A stretch of 64,000 nt of DNA from Bradyrhizobium sp. AZCC 1719 (GCF_036924525.1 NZ_JAZHRU010000001.1:6167001-6231000); one strand, 5' to 3'; shown: positions 18,559 to 27,603, counted from the stretch's first letter. Notes: generated from the letters alone by a model not told the origin. Translations and numbers: made by a program.

Positions 18559-19611
18559 TTGCAGAGCGTGGCGACATCCGAGCCGAGTGCAAGATACGTG
18601 GACAAGAGAGCTGTTGCGTTGCAGTCAAGAGTGCACCTTCTGAACATTGTCGGCCTCGTCAGCATGACTGTCTTGTCCAGTTCGGACCCAGCTTTTGCGG
18701 TGAGCCAGTCATCGGCCGTGCCGGCCTGGTTGCAACCCCATGTCGGCGACAGCGAAGGTCAAATCGCACCCGTGGTCTTGGAGAGAGCTCGCGCGCTCTA
18801 CCTGAAAAAGGTGCGTGCAGGCACAGTCAGAAATCCCTGTTACTTCGCCATGGACGCTACGCGGCCCAACTATGCAAGTGAAGGCAATTTGGGGCGCCGG
18901 TTCTACATTATCTGCGAGGCCGACGGGTCGTTTCGCGCAGTTTCAGCAGGTCATGGCAGCGGTCGCGATCTGAAAGGCATCGCGGATACTGCAAATGGGA
19001 AGCGGTGCGCGAAGAACTTCGGCAATGCGATCGATTCCAACCTGACAGCCGGTGGCGCCTATGTGACAGCCGAGACGAAGACTTCCGTCAAAGGCTATTA
19101 CCGCGCTTCAGCAAAGCAAGACGCGATCCTCATACGCTCGTTCGTTCAGTTTGACGGTGAAGGTGAGACCGCGAATGCCAGAGAGCGCGCGATCGGTGGA
19201 CACGCGGCCGTATCACTAAAGGGAGTATGTCTTCGAAGGAATCCGCGCAGCCCCTACGCAAGTCATGACGGTTACGTTCCATTTGGAACACTGGTCGATT
19301 ACTCTGCAGGCCGCAGCAATGGTTGCACCAGTTGGTCGCCATCAGACGCCGAGCAAGTCATCGCGTTGATGAAAGACAATCCCAGCACGGTCTACATTTA
19401 TCCTGAATCACACGACATCGACGCCATCGCGCAGGCGGTTGCGGCTGACGAGTTGCCATCGCGCCGAGGGCTATACTGGAACCGATCCTGCTTGAAAGAA
19501 ATCAGGTCACCGAAATTTTGGTCAAGATCGGCTCTCGAGCCGATCCTTGCTCAGTACAAGAAGGATCATCCGGTGCCGCCGACGCCGGCACCGATTTGTA
19601 AGGAGCCGTGA
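18559..19611 (+). CDS. YkuD_2 (L,D-transpeptidase-like catalytic domain) secreted protein
   Basis: The frame opens with TTG at 18559; GTG at 18631 (giving a leader VHLLNIVGLVSMTVLSSSDP) may be the true start. The body matches the 'murein L,D-transpeptidase catalytic domain family' YkuD_2: FYIICEADGSFRAVSAGHGS, a long central part, then the nucleophile motif SNGCTSWSPSDAEQVI. These enzymes act on peptidoglycan cross-links in the periplasm. It lies 25 bases after aztD and may be the last gene of the zinc operon. C-terminal tail is Pro-rich (HPVPPTPAPICKEP). Confidence 0.8.
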   Translation: MQSVATSEPSARYVDKRAVALQSRVHLLNIVGLVSMTVLSSSDPAFAVSQSSAVPAWLQPHVGDSEGQIAPVVLERARALYLKKVRAGTVRNPCYFAMDATRPNYASEGNLGRRFYIICEADGSFRAVSAGHGSGRDLKGIADTANGKRCAKNFGNAIDSNLTAGGAYVTAETKTSVKGYYRASAKQDAILIRSFVQFDGEGETANARERAIGGHAAVSLKGVCLRRNPRSPYASHDGYVPFGTLVDYSAGRSNGCTSWSPSDAEQVIALMKDNPSTVYIYPESHDIDAIAQAVAADELPSRRGLYWNRSCLKEIRSPKFWSRSALEPILAQYKKDHPVPPTPAPICKEP

Positions 19612-19802
19612 AATCGGCGACAAAGGTGTGGACCTTTGGACCTGGGCGACATCGAGTTGGATCGCTTCTGCCCACCCGCCGCTGTCAGAACTTGAAGGAC
19701 GCTTCGAGTTCGAGAAGCGCCGCCCATGAACTGTCGGAGAGCGCGACCACCAATCGATGGAAATCGTGGGAAATCGTAGTTTGGCGTAGAAGATCGAGGC
19801 CG

Positions 19803-19836
19803 TGGTAGCGGGGGGAGCGACTCGAACCACCGACCG
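19803..19836 (-). other. tRNA 3'-end remnant
   Basis: Read on the minus strand this stretch ends gtcgctccccccgctacca and includes ggtcggtggttcgagtc, that is, a T-arm-like loop, acceptor-like C-run and CCA end close to elongator tRNA-Met. The T stem no longer pairs and no anticodon arm precedes it, so it is not a working tRNA. Such 3'-end copies are typical scars of site-specific integration. Confidence 0.5.
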
Positions 19837-20077
19837 GAGCAATTTTCGTTCTCTTAGCCAAGCCGCGCTGACGCTTAATCAGAGTCAGCTAATGGAAAGA
19901 ACAATGCTATGTCCGAGGATAACGCAGCAAAGCCTACGAAAACCGCTAGATGCAGGCTGTTTCGAGGGCGATTCAACAAGGGCTGGACCGAAACCACCGG
20001 TGCAGTTATATGATCGGGACCATTTGCGAAGCATTTGCAAAAGTTTCAACAAGAAACGATGTAATATCAATGGTTTA

Positions 20078-20151
20078 TGGGGAATGGTGTAACGGTAGCA
20101 CAACAGACTCTGACTCTGTTTGTCTAGGTTCGAATCCTAGTTCCCCAGCCA
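20078..20151 (+). tRNA. tRNA-Gln (anticodon CTG)
   Basis: All arms fold: acceptor TGGGGAA pairs with TTCCCCA, D-arm GTG/CAC with loop TAACGGTAG, anticodon stem ACAGA/TCTGT around loop CTCTGAC (anticodon CTG, reading CAG), and T-arm CTAGG/CCTAG around TTCGAAT. The discriminator is G and the CCA is encoded. It lies 10 bases before the convergent P450 gene. Confidence 0.95.
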
Positions 20152-20160
20152 ACCGCGCTC

Positions 20161-21369
20161 TCACCCGGCAGCCACCACCGGCAACTCCGCAATCATGCGA
20201 ATGCCCGGCCGTTTCCGCCAATGAATCTGCGCGGGTTCAACCGCCAGCTTCAGCCTCGGCCAGCGCGTGAACAGCGCCTGCAGCGCGCACATTCCTTCGA
20301 TCCGCGCAAGCTGGTGGCCGAGGCAGAAATGTATTCCCGTCCCGAACGCGAGATGCCGGTTTGGCCGCCGCTCGAGATCGAGGCGTTCGGGGCCATCGTT
20401 CGCCTGCGGGTCGAGATTGGCCGCGACGACCATCGCCATCACCCGATCACCCTTCTTCAATTTCACGCCGTCCACATCGACGTCATGGCGCACATAGCGC
20501 GGCTTTGAAAATTGCACCGGCGAGACGAAGCGCAAAAATTCTTCCACCGCAAGGCCAGCGCGGCTCCAATCCGCCGCCAGCCAATCACGCCGCGCAGGAT
20601 CTTTCAGCAATTCGAACACCGATCCGCTGATCAGATGGGTGGTGGTCTCGGAGCCCGCCCCCAGCAAGAGAAACACCATCGAGACCATTTCGTCCGGCGT
20701 GATCCGCCCGCCTTCCTTCTCGACCCGCACAAGCTCGGCAATCAATCCTTCGCCGCCCTGTTCCCGGGCGACCTGCAGACGCACTTTCAGATAGCGCCGC
20801 ATCTTCATCATTCCGCCGATCAACCGCAGAAGGCCGAACGCGTTGGTGAGATTCGCGATTGAATTGGCCCAGGCGATGAATTTCGGCCGGTCGGCCGACG
20901 GCAGGCCGAGTAGTTCGCAGATCACCGCAAGCGGCAACATCCGCGCATAACGCTGCACCAGATCGGCGGGACTTCCCGCCGCAAACAATTCATCGGCGAG
21001 GCGATCGGCGATGGCGCGGATGTGTGGTTCCATGTCCATCACGGCTCGGCGACGGAACGCTTCGTCGACAATGTCGCGCAGCCGCGTGTGATCCGGCTCG
21101 TCCATTGTGAGCATGTTGTTGGCGAGTGCCCCGATTAACTTCGGCATCCACCAGGGCAAGCCGACGAGCGAGCCACCCTCCTTGCGCAGCGTGAAGGTCC
21201 TGCTGTCCTTCAGCACGCGCGCCGCCGCCTCATAGGTCGTGGTGACCCAGAGCCGGCCAAGAATGGGAAACTTTGTTGCTACCACAGGGCCGACGGCGCG
21301 CAGTTGCGCGACGCCCGCCTGTGGGTCACGCAAAAAAGCCTCGCTGGTGAAATCCACAAGCTCTGCCAT
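20161..21369 (-). CDS. Cytochrome P450
   Basis: The 402-residue soluble P450 has the expected I-helix LLLGAGSETTTHL (235-247), the K-helix ExxR (EEFLR 276-280) and the heme loop AFGTGIHFCLGHQLAR with Cys349 as thiolate ligand. Length and lack of a membrane anchor fit bacterial class I enzymes that need a ferredoxin; none is next to it. It follows the dioxygenase gene on the same strand after about 120 bases, so it may take part in aromatic breakdown, for example by O-demethylation or ring hydroxylation, but the substrate is unknown. Confidence 0.92.
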   Translation of the reverse strand: MAELVDFTSEAFLRDPQAGVAQLRAVGPVVATKFPILGRLWVTTTYEAAARVLKDSRTFTLRKEGGSLVGLPWWMPKLIGALANNMLTMDEPDHTRLRDIVDEAFRRRAVMDMEPHIRAIADRLADELFAAGSPADLVQRYARMLPLAVICELLGLPSADRPKFIAWANSIANLTNAFGLLRLIGGMMKMRRYLKVRLQVAREQGGEGLIAELVRVEKEGGRITPDEMVSMVFLLLGAGSETTTHLISGSVFELLKDPARRDWLAADWSRAGLAVEEFLRFVSPVQFSKPRYVRHDVDVDGVKLKKGDRVMAMVVAANLDPQANDGPERLDLERRPNRHLAFGTGIHFCLGHQLARIEGMCALQALFTRWPRLKLAVEPAQIHWRKRPGIRMIAELPVVAAG

Positions 21370-21490
21370 CGACCACCCACGACGTCATTCGCACGTTCGC
21401 ATCAAGATGGTGCGCAGCATCGCGGGCGCAAGGCCGGTCATCTTCCCCATTCTTTAGACGTCCGCTGACCGAGGGCGGGCAAACGTCGCC

Positions 21491-22441
21491 TCACACCGGC
21501 GGCGTGCCGTGGGTGTGAAACGACTCGATCGTCTTCAGCCCCCAGGCCTGCCCCTTCTTGCGTTCCTCCTCGGTCCAGACGATCGGCTTCCAGTCGGGCG
21601 CGAGAATGAGCCGGGCCCCGGCATTGGCGACTTCGACGCGGTTGCCGCCGGGCTCGTAGACGTAGAGAAAGAAGGTCTGCTGGATCGCGTGCTTGTGCGG
21701 ACCGGTCTCGATGTGCACGCCGTTCTCGAGAAAGATATCGGCGGCGCGCAAAATCTCCTCGCGGCTGTCGAGCGCGTAAGTGACGTGGTGGAAGCGGCCG
21801 GCCTTGCCGTAGTGGTCGCGGGTATAGGCGAAGTCGTAGCTCTTGTTCGACATCGTCATCCACATCGCGGCTTCCGTTCCGTCGTTCAGCACGATCTGTT
21901 CGGTGGTGCGCAAGCCCAGATAGTTTTCGAAGAAGAGCCGGTTCGCCTTGATGTCGACGGCGAGGCAATTGAGGTGATCGAGCCGGCGAACATTGACGCC
22001 GCGCGCCGGAAAGCGTTGCGCCTGGTTCTTCAACGCCGGCTTGAGTTCGGGCGGCGCCTGATACCATTCGGTTTCGTAGTAGAGCTCGACGATATGGCCG
22101 TCGGGATCGCGACAGCGGAACGTCGGCCCCTGTCCCATATCGCCATTGATCCAGCCGATGTCGAAGCCAGAGCCTTTCAGCGCGGCGACGCGACGCTCCA
22201 GCGCCTGCGGGCTGCGCGCGCGCAACGCCATGTGCTCCATTCCGGCAGTTTTCGAGGCCGTCAGCTTCAGCGAATACCGCTCGTAATCGTCCCAGCCGCG
22301 CAGGTAGACCGACTCGCCCTTCCGGCCGCTGATCGTCATGCCCATGACGTCGACGAAGAATTTCAGGCTCTCGTCCGGCTTCGGCGTCAGCAATTCCATG
22401 TGGCCGAGATGGGCGAGATCGAAGATCGGCTCGGGGGTCAT
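21491..22441 (-). CDS. VOC-family extradiol ring-cleavage dioxygenase
   Basis: The ATG at 22441 is preceded by AGGAGAA, giving 316 residues, the usual size of two-domain catechol 2,3-dioxygenases. The N-terminal VOC repeat starts FDLAHLGHMELLTPKP; the catalytic C-terminal repeat has RLDHLNCLAV (first His), FHHVTYAL (second His) and YEPGGNRVEVANAG (Glu), the Fe(II) triad of type I extradiol enzymes. It would open a catechol-like ring. A repeat-rich gap separates it from the upstream decarboxylase-like gene. The precise catechol is unknown. Confidence 0.85.
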   Translation of the reverse strand: MTPEPIFDLAHLGHMELLTPKPDESLKFFVDVMGMTISGRKGESVYLRGWDDYERYSLKLTASKTAGMEHMALRARSPQALERRVAALKGSGFDIGWINGDMGQGPTFRCRDPDGHIVELYYETEWYQAPPELKPALKNQAQRFPARGVNVRRLDHLNCLAVDIKANRLFFENYLGLRTTEQIVLNDGTEAAMWMTMSNKSYDFAYTRDHYGKAGRFHHVTYALDSREEILRAADIFLENGVHIETGPHKHAIQQTFFLYVYEPGGNRVEVANAGARLILAPDWKPIVWTEEERKKGQAWGLKTIESFHTHGTPPV

Positions 22442-22464
22442 GTCGGTTCTCCTGATCGAGTTCG

Positions 22465-22601
22465 TTATACCCCGCCACCGGGTCTCGCCTTCGGCGAGCC
22501 CGATGACAGGCTCCAGCGCGGTATCCAGTACGCCGTGCTGTCGCGAACAAATCCGAAGCGACGCGGCGTACTGGATCATCCGCCTTCGCGGATGATGACA
22601 G
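22465..22601. repeat. REP-type palindromic element
   Basis: The gap between two catabolic genes holds nested inverted repeats: tatccagtacgccg near 22522 against cggcgtactggat near 22564, plus small hairpins (cgccttcggcgag near 22489; catccgccttcgcggatg near 22578). It is non-coding and has the look of Bradyrhizobium REP elements. Confidence 0.7.
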
Positions 22602-22613
22602 CTGTGCGGGTGG

Positions 22614-23461
22614 CTACCAGAGCGCCCGCGTTACATCGTCGAACAACTCCTCCACCGCTAGCGCACCCGGAATGAGTTTTTGCTGCGCGGAGTAATCGAT
22701 AATCAGTTGCAGCGAACGCTGCATCTCGTCCCGGCTGAAGCGCGGCGCTGCTGGCGAAGCGGTCGCGGACTCGGCAAGCAGCCGATGCACCTCCCGCACA
22801 GCATCCGGATGTTCCTCCGACAATCTCCGGCTCACCACCACCATATGATTGATCGGCACCACCCCGTGCTTCCCAAACCAAGCCTTCTCTTCAGCAGCGG
22901 CATCGGCAAACAGCGGCTTCAAATCCGGATGATCCGATTTTTCGCCGAGCACCGCATCGAGTTCGCCGTCGATCAGCATCTGGACAATCTGCTTGCCCGC
23001 AGGCGCCCGTCTGGTCGTATCGACGAATTCGGCGACATGGGCCTCCTCGAACGTCACCCACTCGATCGAATCGAGATCGACGCCATAGTCATTGGCAAGG
23101 ATGCCGCGTAGCCATGCGCCGGTCGTCGTGGTGAAGGAACGAATACCAACGCGCTTGCCCTTGAGGTCGCGTGGCGTAATCTTGCCCGCGCCTTTGCATT
23201 GTAAAGCGCATGCCCATGCTGAAAGCGGGCCAATACGACATCGGGCAGCAGCACCATCGGCTTGCCGAACGATTTTGCCATTAGATAAGTGACGATCGCC
23301 ATCTCCGAGACGTCGAACGCCCCCTCGCGGACCATCGGCTTAAAACCCTTGTTGGTCGGCGAATACGGCGCGAAATCGAACTCGACCAGATCCGATCTGA
23401 TCGATCCATTCTTGAGCGCGGTCGTGCCGGGATGGTCGCCAAGCAAGGTGCGCAGGTGCAT
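22614..23461 (-). pseudogene. 4,5-dihydroxyphthalate decarboxylase-like protein, frameshifted
   Basis: Two frames together make one protein. The N-terminal part starts at ATG 23461 (MHLRTLLGDHPGTTALKNGS) and reads to LARFQHGHALYNAK; the expected continuation (GKITPRDLKGKRVGIRSFTT, then VTFEEAHVAEFVDT) is in another frame. The shift is near 23185-23194, in a GC-rich run where two bases appear extra (or one is missing). The full product would be about 280 residues, in the family of ABC substrate-binding-like proteins annotated as dihydroxyphthalate decarboxylase, which yields protocatechuate. It starts seven bases after the aldolase gene. Real decay or sequence error cannot be told apart here. 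Confidence 0.75.
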
Positions 23462-23468
23462 CGACACC

Positions 23469-24155
23469 TCAGTCCTCCTCCAGCTCGTCGACATAGATCA
23501 GCCCCGCCTTCGCCAGCGGCTCGCGCATCTTGTACATATCAAGCCCGAGCACGCCCGCGGCGAGTTGCTTGCGCTTGCCGTCTTCGTCGGCGACGCGCTT
23601 CTCGCCCTTGGCGACGACATCGGCGGCGTCCTTGCGTCCGATCACCACGACGCCATCGTCATCGGCAACAACCACATCGCCCGGCTTCACATTGATACCG
23701 GCGCAAACCACGGGAACGTTGACGGCGCCGAGCGTCGCCTTCACGGTCCCCTTGGCCGAGATCGCCTTCGACCACACCGGGAAACCCATTTCGCGAAGCG
23801 ATTTGGCGTCGCGAACGCCGGCATCGATGACGAGGCCTCTTACGCCGCGCGCCATCAATGAGGTCGCCAGCAGATCGCCGAACATGCCGTCGGTATTATC
23901 CGTCGTGCAGCCGACCACCAGAATATCGCCGGGCCGGCACTGCTCGACCGCAACATGGATCATCCAGTTGTCGCCGGGCTGCGCCAGCACGGCGGTGCCT
24001 GATGTCTCAGCCCCGCTCCAGACCGGGCGCAGATAGGGCTTCATCAGGCCGAAACGGCCATAGGCCTCATGCGCGGTGGCAACGCCGAGCGCGCCGAGCC
24101 GTTTCACGAGCTCGGGCTCTGTGCGCTTGATATTGCGGACGACGACCGTCTTCAT
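23469..24155 (-). CDS. galC: RraA-like 4-carboxy-4-hydroxy-2-oxoadipate aldolase (LigK/GalC type)
   Basis: The ATG at 24155 overlaps the stop of the hydratase-like gene by four bases (ATGA). The 228-residue protein has the RraA/HMG-aldolase fold with [20 protein letters not shown] and [20 protein letters not shown], the loop with Gly-Asp, Arg and Asp used to hold Mg and pyruvate enolate. In the 4,5-cleavage pathway it splits 4-carboxy-4-hydroxy-2-oxoadipate to pyruvate and oxaloacetate. Being fused in operon with a GalB-like hydratase and LigI supports this over an RNase regulator role. Confidence 0.82.
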   Translation of the reverse strand: MKTVVVRNIKRTEPELVKRLGALGVATAHEAYGRFGLMKPYLRPVWSGAETSGTAVLAQPGDNWMIHVAVEQCRPGDILVVGCTTDNTDGMFGDLLATSLMARGVRGLVIDAGVRDAKSLREMGFPVWSKAISAKGTVKATLGAVNVPVVCAGINVKPGDVVVADDDGVVVIGRKDAADVVAKGEKRVADEDGKRKQLAAGVLGLDMYKMREPLAKAGLIYVDELEED

Positions 24156-24877
24156 GCCAGTTCCTCCATCGCCATCGGGAACAACCGCTGATAGGCCTCG
24201 CCATACGTCATTGGCTTGCCGGTGTTGCGGCCACCCTGCACGCCCCGCTGCAGCGCGACCCGCTCGTAATAGGCCCAAAGATGCTTCTGGGCCGCGAGAA
24301 TTTCGAATGTCTTGCGCTTGATATCCCAGACCTCGTCGATGTTGAGGATCACCTGCGGCTTGAAATTGCACATCTCCGGCTGATGCGGCTCGAACAGGAA
24401 CACCGGCGGCGCCGCATAGGTGTATTTCGCGCCGGGTTTGTGGCCCATCGCCTGCGCGACCACGCGGGTTTCCTGCGCGAAGTGCGCCGCGTTCGGATGA
24501 TCAAAGTTGTAGGGATCCTCCAGCGCATGGGTGAGCACGAAGGACGGATTGAGCTCGCGGTAGATATCGACCATGCGGTCGAAATGCGCCTCCGTCAGCC
24601 GCAGCGGATAATCTCCCGCGTCGAAGAACTCGATTTCCGCGCCCAGCATCTCCGCTGCGCGCTGCGCCTCGTCGCGCCTTCCGGCCTTCACCTTCTCCAT
24701 CGTCGCGCCGGATTCTTTCCAGGCGAACTGGCTTTCGCCGCGCTCGCCGAACGAGAGGCAGGCAATCTTGATGCGATAGCCCTTCTTGGCGTGCAGCGCG
24801 ATCGCGCCGCCCGCGCGCCAGACGAAATCGCCGGGATGCGCCGTAACGACAAGGCCCGTTTTTCCAGCATTGCTCAT
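24152..24877 (-). CDS. galB: PIG-L family protein, GalB-like 4-oxalomesaconate hydratase
   Basis: The ATG at 24877 has AAGGAGG ten bases upstream; 241 residues. It has the LmbE/PIG-L fold with the metal motif [15 protein letters not shown] and a later His region [12 protein letters not shown]. Known GalB (4-oxalomesaconate hydratase of gallate catabolism) belongs to this family. The second residue of the usual AHPDD motif is Gly, so the general base of deacetylases is missing while the zinc ligands remain; this favours a hydratase. The next gene, overlapped by four bases, is the aldolase that would use its product. Confidence 0.8.
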   Translation of the reverse strand: MSNAGKTGLVVTAHPGDFVWRAGGAIALHAKKGYRIKIACLSFGERGESQFAWKESGATMEKVKAGRRDEAQRAAEMLGAEIEFFDAGDYPLRLTEAHFDRMVDIYRELNPSFVLTHALEDPYNFDHPNAAHFAQETRVVAQAMGHKPGAKYTYAAPPVFLFEPHQPEMCNFKPQVILNIDEVWDIKRKTFEILAAQKHLWAYYERVALQRGVQGGRNTGKPMTYGEAYQRLFPMAMEELA

Positions 24878-24932
24878 GATCGGGATTTCCTCCTTCGATT
24901 GTTGCACGTTGCCGGCCGCACCGGCAGCATGA

Positions 24933-25937
24933 CTACTGTTTGGCAATTCCTGCCCGCTCGATCACATCAGCCCACTTGTCGATATCGGCCTTGAGCCGTT
25001 CCTGGATTTCCTCGGGCGAGCTGGCCTTGGCCTCGATGCCGAGATCGAGCGCGCGCTTCTTCAAGTCGGGCATTTCGAGCACTTCGCGCAGCGCGGCGTT
25101 GAGCGTCCTGATCACCTCCGGCGGCGTGCCCTTCGGCGCAAAGATCGCGTTCCAGGACCGCGCCTCGAAATCCCCGCCGCCGGCTTCCTTCACCGTCGGC
25201 ACGTCAGGCAGGAACGTGGTGCGCAAGGGCCCTGAAGACGACACGGCAATCGCCGCCTTGTCGGCAATATGCGATCGCACCGCGCTGTAGTTTTCGATCG
25301 CCATCTGGATATCGCCACGCAACAGCGCGATCAGCACCTCGGGCGAACTGCGGAACGGCACGATCGTAACATCGACGCCGGCGGTCGATTTGAACAATTG
25401 CGCGGCGAGGTTCTGGGTCGATCCGACATTGATGGTGCCGACATTGAGCGCGCCGGGCTTTTGCTTCACTGCCTTGATGAAGTCAGCCAGCGTCGGATAC
25501 GGCGAGCCAGCCTGGGTGACGAAGATGAAGTCGAAATAGCCCATGCTCGAAACCGGCACGAAATCGGTCACCGGGTTGAACGTCAGGTTCTTGAACAGCG
25601 ATACGGAAATCGCGGTGCCGTTGCTGAACAGCGCCAGCGTATGGCCGTCCGCGGGCGCGGACAGCACAGCGCGTGCCGCATTGATGCCTCCGGCGCCCGG
25701 CATGTTCTCGATGACGAAGCGCTGGCCGAGCTTCTCGCCGAGTTTTTCGGTAACGAGCCGCGCCGTGACGTCGGCGACGCCGCCCGCGCCGAACGGCAGG
25801 ATCAGCCGGACCGGTCGGTTCGGATAGCTTTGCGCGTGGGCGATTTGCGGCAGCAACAGCGCTGCCGCCAGTGCGGCCATGCCGGCGATCAACGCGCGGC
25901 GTCGACTCAGGCTATGCTGCTTTCGTTTGTTCGCCAT
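24933..25937 (-). CDS. Bug-family (TctC-type) periplasmic solute-binding protein
   Basis: The ATG at 25937 follows AAGGAG; 334 residues with a twin-Arg-like leader (SRRRALIAGMAALAAALLLP) ending ...AHAQS. The family pattern is clear: YPNRPVRLILPFGAGGVADV, then VIENMPGAGGINAARAVL. Bug proteins bind carboxylates, often aromatic or tricarboxylic acids, for TTT transporters, but no TctAB membrane genes are nearby, as is common for Bug paralogues. It lies between LigI and GalB, so it probably binds an aromatic acid or pyrone intermediate. Confidence 0.9.
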   Translation of the reverse strand: MANKRKQHSLSRRRALIAGMAALAAALLLPQIAHAQSYPNRPVRLILPFGAGGVADVTARLVTEKLGEKLGQRFVIENMPGAGGINAARAVLSAPADGHTLALFSNGTAISVSLFKNLTFNPVTDFVPVSSMGYFDFIFVTQAGSPYPTLADFIKAVKQKPGALNVGTINVGSTQNLAAQLFKSTAGVDVTIVPFRSSPEVLIALLRGDIQMAIENYSAVRSHIADKAAIAVSSSGPLRTTFLPDVPTVKEAGGGDFEARSWNAIFAPKGTPPEVIRTLNAALREVLEMPDLKKRALDLGIEAKASSPEEIQERLKADIDKWADVIERAGIAKQ

Positions 25938-25950
25938 CGCACGCGCTCCT

Positions 25951-26820
25951 TCAAAACTCGAACAGCCGCGCCGGATTATCGACCAGAATCTTCTGCTGCA
26001 GTTCCGGTTCCGGTGCAAACAGCGGAATGAGATCGACCAGATCGCCATCGTTGGGCATCACCTTCACATTGGGATGCGGCCAGTCGGTTCCCCAGATCAC
26101 GCGGTCCGGCGCCGTCTCGACGATGCGGCGCGCGAACGGCACCGCGTCGTGAAATGGCGGCCCGCCGGAGGACACCCGCTCGCAACCGCACACCTTCACC
26201 CAGCATTTCTCGTCACGCTTCATCAGGTCGATTAGCGTCCGGAACGGAAGCTGGTCGAGACCGTCGGATGCCTTGACGCGCCCCATGTGATCGATGGTGT
26301 AACGCACCGGCAATTTTGCCAGCATCTCGGCATATTCGGGCAAGTCGATCGCGTCGAAATGCAGGTCGATGTGCCAGCCGAGCGGCGCGACCATCGCGAC
26401 GATACGGTGGAACGCCGCCATGTCGGGCACCCCGCCGAGATGGCGCACGAAGTTGAAGCGGCAGCCGCGGAAACCTCCCTCGTGCAGCTCGCGAAGGCCG
26501 CGCTCGGTGATGGTATCGTCGATATTGGCGACAGCGCGAAAGGTCCCGTTGCTGACGGCAATGGCGTCGAGCGCCACGCGATTGTCTGTGCCGTGCACGC
26601 TGGCATTGACGATGACGGCGCGGCCGATCCCGAGCTTCCTGTGCAGCGCCCGGAAATCCTCGAGCGGCGCGTCCGGCGGCGTATAGGGCCGTCCGGGCGC
26701 GTAAGGGTATTTGTCGCCGGGGCCGAAGATATGGGTGTGCGCGTCACACGCCAGCGCCGGAAGCTTGAATTTTGGCGTTCGCGTGTTGGGATCGGGTCCG
26801 GGAATTGTGGGCTTGTTCAT
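25951..26820 (-). CDS. ligI: LigI-like 2-pyrone-4,6-dicarboxylate lactonase
   Basis: The 289-residue amidohydrolase has the first metal-site motif CDAHTHIFGPG near 26-36, FRGCRFNFVRHLGG, YTIDHMGRVKA and the terminal Asp in WGTDWPHPNVK. These fit LigI, which opens the lactone of 2-pyrone-4,6-dicarboxylate to 4-oxalomesaconate without a divalent metal. It lies 34 bases after the TetR gene and just before the Bug gene. With the GalB-like and GalC-like products it completes the lower 4,5-cleavage pathway from pyrone to pyruvate and oxaloacetate. Confidence 0.85.
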   Translation of the reverse strand: MNKPTIPGPDPNTRTPKFKLPALACDAHTHIFGPGDKYPYAPGRPYTPPDAPLEDFRALHRKLGIGRAVIVNASVHGTDNRVALDAIAVSNGTFRAVANIDDTITERGLRELHEGGFRGCRFNFVRHLGGVPDMAAFHRIVAMVAPLGWHIDLHFDAIDLPEYAEMLAKLPVRYTIDHMGRVKASDGLDQLPFRTLIDLMKRDEKCWVKVCGCERVSSGGPPFHDAVPFARRIVETAPDRVIWGTDWPHPNVKVMPNDGDLVDLIPLFAPEPELQQKILVDNPARLFEF

Positions 26821-26854
26821 GATGCCTTCTGCAGTGCTCGGTTCGGGCAGGTAC

Positions 26855-27580
26855 TTAGTCGGGTGAATTTTCCTTCCGCTTTCGAGCGGTACCCACCGCG
26901 TACGGTTGTATTGACTTGGTCCGGCGTGACGCGCCGTCGATGTAATTGATGTCGGATGCCTGCAGTGAGGCGACGGTCGCCGAGACGATTTGCTCGATCG
27001 CTTCCGCCATATCGGCGCCGTCGGCTTCGCCGCGGGACAGCCGCGTCACCCGCTCCGGATTGACGAGGGTGTAATAGAGCGCGCCGAGCAGGAACTGCGA
27101 CCGCCAGACGATCGTCGTGCGCGGCAGATGCGGCAGGCTTTCCGCGATGGCATCGATGAATGCGTTGGTGGTGTCGTCGAAGATCTCCGCGATGATGCGC
27201 CCTACCACCGCGTTGCCTTCGGCCGACATCACCGCGCGCAGCCGCGTGAATCGTGCCCCGCCACCGGCAAGATCGCTGCTCGACGAAAACGCCGGCTGCA
27301 CATAGGCGCGCACGATCGCTTCCAGCCGGTCCTGAATGTCGCGCACGCGCCTTGCCGCCACCAGCAGTTCGATGCGGCGCTTGTTCATGGGGCCGCAATG
27401 GCGCTTGTAGATTTCGAGCAGCAGCCCGTCCTTGCTCTTGAAGTGATAGGTGATGCTGCCGGGATTGGCGCCCGCCTCCAGCGCAATGTCGCGGATCGAC
27501 ACGGCATTGAAACCGCGCGTCGAGAACAACAGCTCCGCCGCGCTCAGGATGGCTTCCCGCATGTTGGGGTTTCGCGTCAT
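26855..27580 (-). CDS. TetR-family transcriptional regulator
   Basis: The ATG at 27580 gives 241 residues; a longer frame from 27613 would begin inside an operator. The N-terminal HTH reads NMREAILSAAELLFSTRGFN and IALEAGANPGSITYHFKSKD, typical TetR. The ligand-binding half has a long helical region with a Lys/Arg-rich tail. It stands first in the catabolic run, with LigI 34 bases downstream. A palindrome just upstream suggests it represses its own operon and is released by an aromatic or pyrone intermediate. The effector is unknown. Confidence 0.88.
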   Translation of the reverse strand: MTRNPNMREAILSAAELLFSTRGFNAVSIRDIALEAGANPGSITYHFKSKDGLLLEIYKRHCGPMNKRRIELLVAARRVRDIQDRLEAIVRAYVQPAFSSSSDLAGGGARFTRLRAVMSAEGNAVVGRIIAEIFDDTTNAFIDAIAESLPHLPRTTIVWRSQFLLGALYYTLVNPERVTRLSRGEADGADMAEAIEQIVSATVASLQASDINYIDGASRRTKSIQPYAVGTARKRKENSPD

Positions 27581-27603
27581 GGCATTTGCTTTCTGCTCTC
27601 GAG

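Noticed and set aside
21438..22550. Open frames of 370 and 388 codons overlapping the VOC dioxygenase in another frame and on the other strand
   Set aside because: Arg-rich or low-complexity translations; only the third frame gives the dioxygenase triad.
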